This document shows, one piece after another, positions 18,098-27,451 of a stretch of 64,000 bases of DNA; position 1 is the first letter of the stretch; the number at the start of each line of letters is the position of its first letter. The notes beneath the pieces were generated by a model, which saw only the letters and a list, made by a program, of their open reading frames with translations, was not told the DNA's origin and did no database searches. This stretch comes from an uncultured Oscillospiraceae bacterium (GTDB taxonomy: Bacteria; Bacillota; Clostridia; Oscillospirales; Ruminococcaceae), in the NCBI GenBank assembly GCA_934526065.1, contig CAKSZX010000008.1, positions 1 through 64,000 on the forward strand. The letters run 5' to 3'. Both the position numbers and the translations under genes were made by a program.

Positions 18098-19465
18098 TTA
18101 TTTGCCGACGCAGAATTTTGAGAACACCTCGTTCACAACTTCGTCGGAAACATTCTCTCCAGTTAAGGCATAAATGGCGTAAAGAGCCTCGTCAACACTT
18201 ACACCCACAATATCAAGAGTAAATCCCTCTTTAAATCTGTCATTTGCGTCTTTAACCCGGTTGTAAGCTGTGCGCACGGCTTCGTACTGCCTTTCATTTA
18301 CCACAATACCTGTATTTACATCTAAATTTGCAATGCCCAAAGTTTCCATAACTTCGGTTTCAAATTCTTTTGACATATAAAAATCCTTAGCAGTAATAAA
18401 CAAAACCTTTTTAAAACAGCCCTCTATTTTTGAAAAATCAAACCGCTGCCGCAAGTCCTGCTTGTTTACCAGGGCTATGCTGTTAAGATTTCTGCATCTT
18501 TCAGCCAGTTCAATATCCTCCCGGGTTATCTCTCGGCTTCCGTCAAAAACACAAAAAACCAAATCCGCATCGGTAAGTCTGTCCAAGGACCTTTTAATAC
18601 CTATGGCCTCAACTTCGTCATCTGTGTGTCTTATGCCGGCTGTGTCCTGCAAAATAAGGTTTACTCCACCTAAAATAACCTCTTGCTCAACAACATCTCT
18701 TGTTGTACCGGCAATAGGGGTAACAATGGCTTTTTCAAAACCGGACATAGCATTTAAAAGGGTGCTTTTACCTACATTCGGTCTGCCTACAATAGCGGTT
18801 TTAATACCCTGTTTAATTTTTGCCCCAATATCATAGCCGTCTGCAAGTTTTTTAAGCTCATCTTCGGCATTTTGCAAAATTTTTCCTACTTCCCGGTCGG
18901 AAACATCTTCAACCGCCTCTTCCGGGAAATCTGTATAAGCGGAAATATGTCCAACCAAAACAAGCAAATCATCTCTTATTTTAGCCGCACGCTTGTATAA
19001 ATGCCCCTCTAAGGCACTGTGGGCGGCACTTAAAGCCTGGTTAGATGTGGCGTTTATCATTTCCATAACAGCCTCGGCTTGAGTAAGGGTCATTTTTCCG
19101 TTTAAAAATGCTCTTTTGGTAAACTCTCCCCCTTGTGCGGCCTTTGCTCCTGCTTCAAAACACGCCTTTAAAAGCCGATCGGCTGCGGCATATCCACCGT
19201 GAACGGAAATTTCCACAACATTTTCCCCGGTGTAACTGTGAGGAGCTCTAAAGAACAGAGCCACAGCTTGGTCGATTTCTTCACCTTTGCGGTAAAAAGA
19301 ACCAAACATTGCGGTATACCCTTTCCGCCGTGAAACCTTTTTATTTTTATTGTAAGGAACAAACACCTTTTCGCAAATTGAAAAAGCGTCATCTCCCGAT
19401 ATTCTTACTACACACAAAGACGCCTTGCCCGGCGCCGTAGCCATTGCGGCAATAGATTCTGACAT
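18098..19465 (-). CDS. mnmE: tRNA modification GTPase MnmE
   Basis: A 455-aa G protein, partner of MnmG. It has an N-terminal tetrahydrofolate-binding domain ('ESIAAMATAPGKASLCVVRISG', 'GGEFTKRAFLNGKMTLTQAEAV'), a helical domain, and an inserted G domain with G1 'GRPNVGKSTLLN', G2 'IAGTTRDV', G3 'DTAG' and G4 'NKQD'. The C-terminus ends in 'FCVGK', the conserved (I/V/L)GK motif that holds the one-carbon chemistry Cys. Start ATG has CGGAGAAAT upstream. In most Firmicutes this operon follows jag; here it follows gyrA. Confidence 0.97.
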   Translation of the reverse strand: MSESIAAMATAPGKASLCVVRISGDDAFSICEKVFVPYNKNKKVSRRKGYTAMFGSFYRKGEEIDQAVALFFRAPHSYTGENVVEISVHGGYAAADRLLKACFEAGAKAAQGGEFTKRAFLNGKMTLTQAEAVMEMINATSNQALSAAHSALEGHLYKRAAKIRDDLLVLVGHISAYTDFPEEAVEDVSDREVGKILQNAEDELKKLADGYDIGAKIKQGIKTAIVGRPNVGKSTLLNAMSGFEKAIVTPIAGTTRDVVEQEVILGGVNLILQDTAGIRHTDDEVEAIGIKRSLDRLTDADLVFCVFDGSREITREDIELAERCRNLNSIALVNKQDLRQRFDFSKIEGCFKKVLFITAKDFYMSKEFETEVMETLGIANLDVNTGIVVNERQYEAVRTAYNRVKDANDRFKEGFTLDIVGVSVDEALYAIYALTGENVSDEVVNEVFSKFCVGK

Positions 19466-19668
19466 AATTTCTCCGTTATAAATAATTTTCTAACATATTA
19501 TTTTACCTTGTTTTTCCTCTGTTTACAAGACCTTTATAAAAAATTATAAGTAAAATTGTATGGCAATTTTTTCTGTTTGTTATGTAAATCCATTTTATTT
19601 TTAAAACTTTCTCTTGATAATATACAATAAGTAATATTTTAAAATATTTATTCAATATGTAAAATAGA

Positions 19669-19698
19669 TAAAGCCGCCTGTAATTACAGGCGGCTTAA
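19669..19698 (-). terminator. Hairpin, probable terminator
   Basis: AAGCCGCCTGTAA/TTACAGGCGGCTT is a perfect palindrome just after the DUF3267 stop. The following run is T-rich but interrupted, so termination strength is uncertain. Confidence 0.6.
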
Positions 19699-19710
19699 AT
19701 TTTATAATAA

Positions 19711-20307
19711 TTACTTTTGGGGCATATACCACCAAGTGCCAAAGCCGTGCATATAGCACAGAGAACCTTTTGGCATTTGTGTTGCGGCATTAAAAACATT
19801 TATGTAATCCCCTGCACCCATTGAAATACAAAGGGCGCCAAACATACCGAGAGATACCCATTCGGGGTTTATCATAAAAATTACGTATGGCAAAAATCCA
19901 AAAACAATATTCGGCATTAGCGACATAATTATAAATCTTGTCTTTGTAAAATCTTCTCCCCCGGTAACAAACATCATTCCTTGTTTTAAATTTGTGTACA
20001 TATAGGCTTTTCCTTTAAAACAAAGGCCGTGAATAATTTCGTGTGGGTACAAAGTTCCCAGTGGCAGAATATACGCCCAGAAAGATATTCCGCTAAACTT
20101 ACCCACTGTAAAACATCTTGCAAAAAGCAAAATAATCGCTGTGGCCATAATTACAATAGAAAGAACATTTGCAACAATGGCAAGTTTATTCATATTTTCC
20201 GGCTCTTTAAATCTCACGGCACCGGGCCGGTGTTCCTCTCTCATTGGTAAATCATTTTCATCACCGCTGAATTTACCCATAAAGTAAATATTCTTAAAAT
20301 GCTTCAC
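19711..20307 (-). CDS. DUF3267-like membrane zincin
   Basis: A 198-aa membrane protein with about four hydrophobic helices. 'GTLYPHEIIHGLCFKG' contains HExxH, the zinc site of metallopeptidases, placed at the membrane as in the DUF3267 (putative zincin peptidase) family. Proteolysis of a membrane substrate is a family-level guess. It starts with GTG (20307), overlapping the upstream stop as GTGA, with GGGGGA at proper distance. Confidence 0.65.
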   Translation of the reverse strand: MKHFKNIYFMGKFSGDENDLPMREEHRPGAVRFKEPENMNKLAIVANVLSIVIMATAIILLFARCFTVGKFSGISFWAYILPLGTLYPHEIIHGLCFKGKAYMYTNLKQGMMFVTGGEDFTKTRFIIMSLMPNIVFGFLPYVIFMINPEWVSLGMFGALCISMGAGDYINVFNAATQMPKGSLCYMHGFGTWWYMPQK

Positions 20308-20627
20308 AAAATCTCCCCCAATTTTTCCAATTCCTTTATTTTCAAACCTGTGTCAATTCGGCTTTTACCGGTGATTTTTAAAGGTTTTTCCGATTTATAC
20401 CCGCCGTTTATGCTCTCTTTTATTCCTATTTCCTCTAATGTATAGACATAGACGGTGCCTGGCAGTAAAGATAAATCTCCGTTATTTTTTCTTTTGATTT
20501 TATCCCAAAAGTATATAAAAGATTTATTTAAACTTTCAGTAATTTTAAAATCAGGATTTTTGTCTTTTAACTTAGGATAAATCAGTCCTTTTAGTCCGTC
20601 TTTATCACAAACCATGTAGTACATCAT
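20304..20627 (-). CDS. Hypothetical 107-aa protein
   Basis: I do not recognise this protein. It is small, Lys/Glu-rich and without a signal or membrane segment; 'MYYMVCDKDGLKGLIYPKLKDKNP' opens it and a charged 'LKIKELEKLGEIL' closes it. AAGGA precedes the ATG. It is coupled to the membrane zincin by a four-base overlap, so the two may act together. Confidence 0.6.
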   Translation of the reverse strand: MMYYMVCDKDGLKGLIYPKLKDKNPDFKITESLNKSFIYFWDKIKRKNNGDLSLLPGTVYVYTLEEIGIKESINGGYKSEKPLKITGKSRIDTGLKIKELEKLGEIL

Positions 20628-20682
20628 AAAGTATTCCTTTTTATTTTGTACAAATTGTATTATTTTATAGAATTATTACAAA

Positions 20683-20715
20683 TCACCGAGCGAATATTCT
20701 CACCCGGTGATTTTT
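20683..20715 (-). terminator. gyrA terminator
   Basis: ATCACCG pairs with CGGTGAT across an inner part-palindrome (GAATATTC). It lies directly after the gyrA stop; T runs flank both sides. Confidence 0.65.
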
Positions 20716-20717
20716 TA

Positions 20718-23294
20718 TTATTCAATATCCTCGTCGGCACTTTGCTGTACAAGTTCTTCCTCTTCGGCGTCATAATCTCTTATAAGATCTTCTTCCTTTA
20801 CGGAATTTCCCTCTGCCTCTTTTTCATCATCGGGAAGTTCTTCACTTGTAGGCCGTGCGTTTTCAACCTCGTCGTCACTCATAGTCACGGCAAATGTAAC
20901 TGCTCTGTCATTTTCGTCCAAGCGCATTACCTTTACGCCGCCTGCGTATCTTGACTGCTGGTTGATCTCATTGGCTTTCATTCTGATGATAATACCGTTC
21001 ATGGAAATTATGATAATATCGTCATCATCATTTACAACACCTACGCCACAAACTTTGCCGTACTTGTCAACATCAAAGTTTTTAACGCCCATACCGCCTC
21101 TAAACTGAATACGATATTCATCGGCAGATGTAATTCTGCCCTTGCCGTCCTCGGTAACAGTCAAAATCTTTGTACCGCTTTTAGCAATTCCCATTCCTAC
21201 AACTTCGTCATCGCCGTTTAACTCAATGGCTTTAACGCCCCTTGCGGTTCTGCCCACAACACGAACATCATTTTCGCTAAATCTTATAGCCTGGCCGTTC
21301 TTGGTTGCAACAATAATATAATCGTTGCCGTGGGTTACCATTGTCCATGCCAAATCGTCTCCATCGTCAAGATTTATTGCAATAAGACCCGACTTTTTAA
21401 CATTGGCATACCGATTTAAAGGCGTTCTCTTTATTATGCCTTTCTTTGTTACCATAACAAGGTAACTGCCCTCGGCTTTTGCCTCGGTAGGAATAACGCT
21501 TGTAATAATCTCACCGGGCAGTAACGGCAGGAAGTTTACAATATTTGAACCTCTCCGCTGTCTTGAACCCTCAGGCACCTCGTAACCTTTCATGCGGTAA
21601 ACTCTGCCCATATTAGATGCAAGCATAATGTAATTGTGTGTGCGGCACAAGAACAATTCTTTGATATAATCGTCCTCTTTGTTGTTGGAAGCGCTTATAC
21701 CTCTGCCGCCTCTGCGCTGAACCTGGTAATTTTCCTTGCTCTGGCGCTTGATGTAACCGGCATTTGTAAATGTAAATACATTTTCATCATTGGGTATAAG
21801 GTCCTCAATATCAACCTCACCGCTTACCGTCTGTATTTCGGTTTTTCTGTCGTCGCCGTATTTTTCCTTTATTTCGGTTATGTCTTCCTTAATTTTGGAA
21901 AGAACCATTGTTTCATCTGCTAAGAATTTCTGCAAATAATCTATCTTTTCCGCAAGCCGAGCAAGCTCTGCCTCAATTTTTTCTCTTTCAAGTCCCTGCA
22001 AACGGCGCAGCTGCATATTCAAAATGGCATTTGCCTGAATTTCGGAAAGACCAAATCTCTCCATCAATTTTTCCTTGGCATTGTCATAGCTGTTTCTGAT
22101 TATGTGGATAACCTCGTCAATGTTGTCGCAGGCTATCTTCATACCCTCTAAAAGATGTTCCCTTTCAAGGGCTTTCTTTAAATCGAACTTAGCTTCCCTT
22201 GTAAGAACTTCCTCCTGGAAAGAAACATACTTTTTCAGCATTGTTTTAAGGTCCATTATCTTAGGCACGCCGTCATCCAATGCAAGCATAATAACGCCAA
22301 CGGTATCCTGCAACTGTGAAAGAGAGAACAGGTGATTGAGAACTATCTGAGCATTTGCGTCCTTTTTAAGCTCTATAACAATTCTCATACCCTCTCTGTC
22401 GGACTCGTCGTTTAAGTCGGCAATTCCGTCAACACGCTTGTCCTTAACAAGGTCGGCAATTCTCTTAATAAGCTCCGCCTTGTTTACCATATACGGTATT
22501 TCGTTTACTATAATCTGCTGTCTGCCGTTGGGCTTTTCCTCAATGGTATATTTACTTCTTAAAGTAATTTTACCTCTGCCTGTTGCATAGGCAGAGCGAA
22601 TACCGCTTCTGCCCATAATAATACCACCTGTCGGAAAATCCGGTCCGGGTATTTTTTCCATAAGGTCCCGGTATGTGCAGTCCGGGTTGTCAATAAGATA
22701 TACGATGCCGTCGCAAACTTCCGACAGATTATGCGGAGGAATATTTGTCGCCATACCTACCGCAATACCGGTAGAGCCGTTTATTAAGATATTAGGTATT
22801 CTGGACGGCAAAACAGAAGGCTCTGTTGTGTCCTCATTGTAGTTAGGCACAAAATCAACGGTTTCCTTTTCAATGCCTCTGAGCATCTCGTCAGAAATCT
22901 TTTTCATTCTTGCCTCGGTATAACGGTAAGCGGCAGGCGGGTCTCCGTCCACCGAACCAAAGTTACCCTGGCCGTCTATCAACGGGTATCTCAATGAAAA
23001 ATCCTGTGCAAGCCTTACCATGGCCCCGTAAACAGAGGAGTCGCCGTGTGGGTGATAGCTACCCAATACGGCACCTACCGTATCGGCGGATTTTTTGTAC
23101 TCATGGGTGGAGTCCAGGCCTCTTTCGTACATTGTGTACAAAATACGGCGATGAACAGGCTTTAAACCGTCCCTTACGTCCGGCAAAGCTCTGGACACTA
23201 TAACAGACATGGCATAGTCCAAAAAGCTGTCCTGCATTTCGGCGCTTATTTCTCTGTCGTCATATCTGGTGTTGTCAATTTCGTTGTGTAACAT
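20718..23294 (-). CDS. gyrA: DNA gyrase subunit A
   Basis: An 858-aa type IIA topoisomerase subunit that cuts and rejoins DNA during negative supercoiling. The catalytic Tyr is at residue 125 in 'AAYRYTEARM', preceded by the winged-helix segment 'HPHGDSSVYGAMVRLAQDF'. The C-terminal beta-pinwheel includes the GyrA box 'QRRGGRG', which is diagnostic of gyrase rather than topoisomerase IV. In the quinolone region Ser86 is present, but the residue matching E. coli Asp87 is Gly90. An acidic C-terminal tail (Glu/Asp-rich, about 45 residues) follows. AGGAG precedes the ATG. Confidence 0.97.
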   Translation of the reverse strand: MLHNEIDNTRYDDREISAEMQDSFLDYAMSVIVSRALPDVRDGLKPVHRRILYTMYERGLDSTHEYKKSADTVGAVLGSYHPHGDSSVYGAMVRLAQDFSLRYPLIDGQGNFGSVDGDPPAAYRYTEARMKKISDEMLRGIEKETVDFVPNYNEDTTEPSVLPSRIPNILINGSTGIAVGMATNIPPHNLSEVCDGIVYLIDNPDCTYRDLMEKIPGPDFPTGGIIMGRSGIRSAYATGRGKITLRSKYTIEEKPNGRQQIIVNEIPYMVNKAELIKRIADLVKDKRVDGIADLNDESDREGMRIVIELKKDANAQIVLNHLFSLSQLQDTVGVIMLALDDGVPKIMDLKTMLKKYVSFQEEVLTREAKFDLKKALEREHLLEGMKIACDNIDEVIHIIRNSYDNAKEKLMERFGLSEIQANAILNMQLRRLQGLEREKIEAELARLAEKIDYLQKFLADETMVLSKIKEDITEIKEKYGDDRKTEIQTVSGEVDIEDLIPNDENVFTFTNAGYIKRQSKENYQVQRRGGRGISASNNKEDDYIKELFLCRTHNYIMLASNMGRVYRMKGYEVPEGSRQRRGSNIVNFLPLLPGEIITSVIPTEAKAEGSYLVMVTKKGIIKRTPLNRYANVKKSGLIAINLDDGDDLAWTMVTHGNDYIIVATKNGQAIRFSENDVRVVGRTARGVKAIELNGDDEVVGMGIAKSGTKILTVTEDGKGRITSADEYRIQFRGGMGVKNFDVDKYGKVCGVGVVNDDDDIIIISMNGIIIRMKANEINQQSRYAGGVKVMRLDENDRAVTFAVTMSDDEVENARPTSEELPDDEKEAEGNSVKEEDLIRDYDAEEEELVQQSADEDIE

Positions 23295-23322
23295 TCACAT
23301 TCTCCTAAAAATCAAAGGCAAA

Positions 23323-23943
23323 TCAATCCAAAACATCAAGGGTTTGCCAAGGTTTCAAATCATATTTTTCGCATATTTCCCGGCAGATTTTATCAAAACA
23401 TTCCTCTTTGCCGGGGTCTATGTTTCTGCGTGGAATAACCATATAGACAAATCCTTTCATGTATATATCTTTGCTTTTTTTCATAACAAAAATATAATCG
23501 TGCTTTGTCTTTTTTATATGGCGGATATTCTCATATCCGAAATATCTTCTCTGCTGGTCGGTAAGATATTCGCATCTGTCCGGGTAAAACTCGGCAAATC
23601 CCTTTTCCGGCTTAAAAAAGGTGTGGTCGGCACGGTTTTCAAGTAAATGATTTACCCCATACCGAAATTCTCTTTTGTAATTTGAAAAATAATTAAACCG
23701 AAAATTCAACCGGAAAAAAGCCTCAAACAGAAAGGGCAAAAACAGCGTCCAGCCCTCAGCATTGCCCTTGCGGTAGGTGATAAACAGTATCACTCCCACC
23801 GCCAGCGCAAGAAAAGATTGTACTATAAAACTGATTAAATCTTCTCTGCGGTCTATTTGGGTGTCCGCACCCATTTCCAATATCTCCGCCCGAATAAAAT
23901 CATCCTGACTTATGTCTAATTCGATGTGAAAAGGATATTCCAT
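23323..23943 (-). CDS. YcxB-like membrane protein
   Basis: A 206-aa protein between gyrB and gyrA. One or two hydrophobic segments (about residues 35-75, 'SFIVQSFLALAVGVILFITY' then 'LFLPFLFEAFF') are followed by a beta-rich cytoplasmic part with 'YIFVMKKSKDIYMKGFVYMVIPRRNID', the typical end of YcxB-like proteins, whose function is unknown. It starts ten bases after the gyrB stop with AAGGTG as its ribosome site, so it is part of the dnaN-to-gyrA transcript. An extra gene between gyrB and gyrA is uncommon. Confidence 0.55.
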   Translation of the reverse strand: MEYPFHIELDISQDDFIRAEILEMGADTQIDRREDLISFIVQSFLALAVGVILFITYRKGNAEGWTLFLPFLFEAFFRLNFRFNYFSNYKREFRYGVNHLLENRADHTFFKPEKGFAEFYPDRCEYLTDQQRRYFGYENIRHIKKTKHDYIFVMKKSKDIYMKGFVYMVIPRRNIDPGKEECFDKICREICEKYDLKPWQTLDVLD

Positions 23944-23952
23944 ATTTTCACC

Positions 23953-25887
23953 TTAAATGTCAAGATTTTTAACATATTTTGCGTTTTTCTCGATAAATTC
24001 ACGGCGTGGGCCAACCTTGTCACCCATCAAAATCGTAAATGTTTCGTCGGCCTTCTTTGCGTCCTCAAGGGTAACACGCATCATTCTTCTGTTGTCCGGG
24101 TTAAGAGTTGTCTCCCAAAGCTGGTCGGGGTTCATCTCACCAAGACCTTTATATCTCTGTATCTTATAACCTGTCTGCATCTGAGAGGTAATTGCGTCTT
24201 TCTCCTTGTCGTCGTAAACATATCTTACCTGCTTGCCCCTTGTTATTTTGTAAAGAGGAGGCATTGCAATATAGATATAACCCCGGTCTATAAGGGGGCG
24301 CATATATCTGAAAAAGAATGTAAGCAGCAGTGTTCTGATATGCTGGCCGTCCACATCCGCATCGGCCATAATTACAACTTTGTGGTAACGGAGTTTTTCA
24401 ATGTCGATATCTGTGCCCAAGCCGCAGCCCAAAGCAGTTACCACAGGGGTCATTTTCTCGTTGCCGTAAACCTTGTCTATTCTTGCTTTCTCAACGTTAA
24501 GCATCTTGCCCCAAAGAGGAAGAATAGCCTGATATCTTCTGTCACGCCCGCTCTTTGCGGAACCGCCGGCAGAATCACCCTCGACGATATACAATTCACA
24601 TTCGCTTGGATCACGGCTGGAACAGTCGGAAAGTTTACCCGGCATTCTTGCGGTTTCAAGTGCGGACTTTCTTCTTACAAGTTCTCTCGCCCTCTTTGCG
24701 GCCTCTCTGGCACGCTGTGCGCTTTGTGCCTTTTCGTAAATTGCCTTTGCAACCGCCGGATTTTCCTCCAAAAATTCCTTCAATTTGTTGTAAACCATTG
24801 AAGAAACAATTCTTCTCACTTCGGTGTTGCCCAGCTTTGTTTTTGTCTGCCCCTCAAACTGAGCCTCTGTGATTTTAACGGAAATAACTGCCGTTATGCC
24901 CTCACGGACATCGTCTCCGGTAAGGTCGGAATCTTTTTCTTTTATATAGTTTTTTTCATGGCCGAAATCGTTAAATACCTTTGTCAAACTCTCTTTAAAA
25001 CCTGTTTCGTGAGTGCCGCCGTCAACGGTGCGCACATTGTTTGCAAAGGAAATTATATTTGCGTTGTAGCTGTCATTATACTGTAAAGCAACTTCCGCAA
25101 TGCATTTGTCGGTTTCGCTCTTTAAATAAATTACCGGGTGCAAAACCGCAAGGTCTCTCAAAGTTCTGTTTTCATATTCCACATAACTTTTGATACCGCC
25201 CTCGTACATCATAGATTCCTGAACAATATTTTCAGGATCCCTTCTGTCGGTCAGGGTAATTCTCACTCCGGCATTTAAAAAGGCCTCTTCACGCAATCTC
25301 TCTTCCAAAATTTTGTAATCGTAAACAAGGCTTTCAAACATCTCGTAATCCGGCTTAAATTCTACGGTTGTGCCTCTCTTGTCGCTGTCGCCAACTCTCT
25401 GCAAGTCGCCGTCCTGCACACCTCTCTTGAAAGACTGTGTGTATTCCCCCTCGCCGTTGCAAACGGTAACTTTAAGCCATTCGCTTAAAGCATTTACAAC
25501 CGAAGCGCCTACGCCGTGCAAACCGCCGGAAACTTTGTAACCGCTGTTCTCGCCGCCAAACTTACCGCCTGCGTGAAGAACGGTAAATACAACCGTAACC
25601 GCCGGCAAGCCGGTACTGGGCTGAATTCCCACCGGAATACCTCTGCCGTTGTCGGCAACTCTTATGGCGTTTCCCGGTAAAATATCAACTTCAATGTGAT
25701 CACAATAACCTGCCAAGGCCTCATCAATGGAGTTATCAACAATTTCATATACCAAATGATGTAAACCCCGAGGCCCCGTTGAACCGATATACATACCCGG
25801 GCGCACTCTTACAGGTTCAAGACCTTCCAAAACCTGTATCTGTTCGCCGCCGTAGCTATTTTCAACTTTGTTTTCAATACTCGCCAT
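23953..25887 (-). CDS. gyrB: DNA gyrase subunit B
   Basis: A 644-aa ATPase subunit of gyrase. The GHKL ATP site shows 'EIVDNSIDEALAG', 'VADNGRGIPVGI' and 'GLHGVGASVVNALS'. The TOPRIM metal site is 'YIVEGDSAGGSAKSGRDRRYQAILPL' with 'MADADVDGQHI'. The C-terminal 'QRYKGLGEMNPDQLWETT' contacts GyrA. Length fits Gram-positive gyrases. It follows remB by 18 bases. Confidence 0.98.
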   Translation of the reverse strand: MASIENKVENSYGGEQIQVLEGLEPVRVRPGMYIGSTGPRGLHHLVYEIVDNSIDEALAGYCDHIEVDILPGNAIRVADNGRGIPVGIQPSTGLPAVTVVFTVLHAGGKFGGENSGYKVSGGLHGVGASVVNALSEWLKVTVCNGEGEYTQSFKRGVQDGDLQRVGDSDKRGTTVEFKPDYEMFESLVYDYKILEERLREEAFLNAGVRITLTDRRDPENIVQESMMYEGGIKSYVEYENRTLRDLAVLHPVIYLKSETDKCIAEVALQYNDSYNANIISFANNVRTVDGGTHETGFKESLTKVFNDFGHEKNYIKEKDSDLTGDDVREGITAVISVKITEAQFEGQTKTKLGNTEVRRIVSSMVYNKLKEFLEENPAVAKAIYEKAQSAQRAREAAKRARELVRRKSALETARMPGKLSDCSSRDPSECELYIVEGDSAGGSAKSGRDRRYQAILPLWGKMLNVEKARIDKVYGNEKMTPVVTALGCGLGTDIDIEKLRYHKVVIMADADVDGQHIRTLLLTFFFRYMRPLIDRGYIYIAMPPLYKITRGKQVRYVYDDKEKDAITSQMQTGYKIQRYKGLGEMNPDQLWETTLNPDNRRMMRVTLEDAKKADETFTILMGDKVGPRREFIEKNAKYVKNLDI

Positions 25888-25905
25888 ATTTATCCGCCTT
25901 TTTAT

Positions 25906-26142
25906 TTATTCAAATCTTTTCTTTAATATTTGTGATGAAAGCTCCACCACAAATACGGTGCCGTCTTTCATAAGTATAAAACTTTTCGGAATGTCGGACA
26001 CAAGATATTCTATCTTTCCTTCCGCCTGCATTTTATTTAAAAATTCGTTTGTAAACTTGTTTACTGTGGTGTTATCCAAATCAAAAATACCAACCACATC
26101 ATCACCGTTTACAAGGCTGTCGGTGTCAATATCTACATACAT
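25906..26142 (-). CDS. remB: DUF370-family regulator RemB (YaaB)
   Basis: A 78-aa protein with 'DDVVGIFDLDNTTVNKFTNEFL' and 'DIPKSFILMKDGTVFVVELSS', the two conserved blocks of the RemB/YaaB family. In Bacillus subtilis this small protein promotes biofilm matrix gene expression and its gene also lies between recF and gyrB. The start is the ATG at 26142, inside the last codons of recF (10-base overlap). A longer frame to 26211 reads through recF and is rejected. Confidence 0.85.
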   Translation of the reverse strand: MYVDIDTDSLVNGDDVVGIFDLDNTTVNKFTNEFLNKMQAEGKIEYLVSDIPKSFILMKDGTVFVVELSSQILKKRFE

Positions 26143-27239
26143 TCCGTCACCGTTCCGTTTTCCACATAAAACTTTTTGCTGTTGCTCAAAGCAATTCTGC
26201 CGCTGTCGCAACTGGTTATAAAAACCTGCTTGTCTTTTATATTGTTAAGCAGGTAGTCCTGCCTTTGAAAGTCAAGTTCGCTTAAAACGTCATCAAGCAA
26301 AATCACCGGGGCAATTCCGGTAATTTCCTCCATAATATCGCTTTCCGCAAGTTTTAAAGCTATTACAATACTTCTCTGCTGTCCCTGGCTTGCATATTCC
26401 TTTGCAGGCACCCGGTTTAAAAATATATCCAAGTCCTCACGGTGTATCCCGTTTACGGTGTGGCCTGCTGCCACATCTCTCTTTCTCTGCCGGCTTAAAA
26501 TATCGTATATCTCCTGCCGGCTCTCTCCCGTGGGTTTATACACAAGAGAAAGTTCCTCTTTCCCCATGGAAATTTTGTCATAGTAATATTTTGCTCTTTG
26601 GGAAACATACCCACAAAATTCTTTTCTGCTCTTGCAAATTTCATATCCTGCGGACGCCAAAGCTCTGTCCGCAGTTTCAAACATAACCTGTCGGTGATCA
26701 TCGTCATACATAACGTAGTTTTTTAAAAACTTGTTTCTCAGTTCAAGGGCGTGGTTATACCTGCGGTAATTGTCCACAAATCCCGGGTACATCTGGCAAA
26801 GGCAAGCGTCGATAAATTTACGCCTTAAAGCAGGCCCGCCGGAGACAATATTCAAATGAACCGGTGAAAAAATAACGCAATAAAAATTGCCCACTATTTT
26901 TCCGGGTGCCAAAAAGTCGCCGGTACCCAATTTTGCCATTCGGCTTTGGAATTTAGGGTTTTTGTTTGAACAGGCCACCGTTATTTTTTCATCTCCGCCT
27001 GCTCCCCGAACAATTCCCTCAATCCTGAATTGTTCTTTTCCAAAGCCTATCATATCTCTGTCTTTTGTGCCACGAAAGCTCTTTCCGCCGCTTAACAGCC
27101 AAACTGCCTCTATAAAATTTGTCTTACCCTGCCGGTTTTCACCGTAGATTATGTTGATTTCCTTTGAAAAATCCGCCTTTGCATATGAAATGTTGCGAAA
27201 ATCCCGCACTTCCACACTGCGTATATACTGTTTAGGCAT
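26133..27239 (-). CDS. recF: DNA replication and repair protein RecF
   Basis: A 368-aa SMC-like ATPase that loads RecA at gaps with RecO and RecR. Walker A is GENRQGKTN (residues 33-41), where Gln replaces the more usual Ala/Ser. The signature helix is 'YASQGQQRSIVIALKLAES' and Walker B is 'PVILLDDVLSELD'. It starts by one-base overlap with yaaA (TAATG) and ends overlapping remB. Confidence 0.96.
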   Translation of the reverse strand: MPKQYIRSVEVRDFRNISYAKADFSKEINIIYGENRQGKTNFIEAVWLLSGGKSFRGTKDRDMIGFGKEQFRIEGIVRGAGGDEKITVACSNKNPKFQSRMAKLGTGDFLAPGKIVGNFYCVIFSPVHLNIVSGGPALRRKFIDACLCQMYPGFVDNYRRYNHALELRNKFLKNYVMYDDDHRQVMFETADRALASAGYEICKSRKEFCGYVSQRAKYYYDKISMGKEELSLVYKPTGESRQEIYDILSRQRKRDVAAGHTVNGIHREDLDIFLNRVPAKEYASQGQQRSIVIALKLAESDIMEEITGIAPVILLDDVLSELDFQRQDYLLNNIKDKQVFITSCDSGRIALSNSKKFYVENGTVTECM

Positions 27240-27451
27240 TATTCCCGGACAACCCTAAAATCGTCTCCGTTAAATGAAACCACATCTCCCGGGTGCAATT
27301 TTTTTCCCCTCATTGTGCAAACTTCCCCGTTTACCTTAACGCTGCCGTCCTGCACAAAGCCTTTTGCGTCGCCGCCGGTGTAAACCATGCCGGCAAATTT
27401 CATAAAAGCGTCTAATTTAATAAATTCGGTGTTAATTTTAATATCAATCAT
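27239..27451 (-). CDS. yaaA: S4-domain RNA-binding protein YaaA
   Basis: A 70-aa protein, a single S4 RNA-binding fold: 'IKLDAFMKFAGMV', 'GGDAKGFVQDGSVKVNGEV' and 'RGKKLHPGDVV' match the family. It is the conserved small gene between dnaN and recF in Firmicutes (rlbA/yaaA); a role in ribosome maturation is proposed from the family. Its start lies eight bases inside dnaN. Confidence 0.9.
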   Translation of the reverse strand: MIDIKINTEFIKLDAFMKFAGMVYTGGDAKGFVQDGSVKVNGEVCTMRGKKLHPGDVVSFNGDDFRVVRE

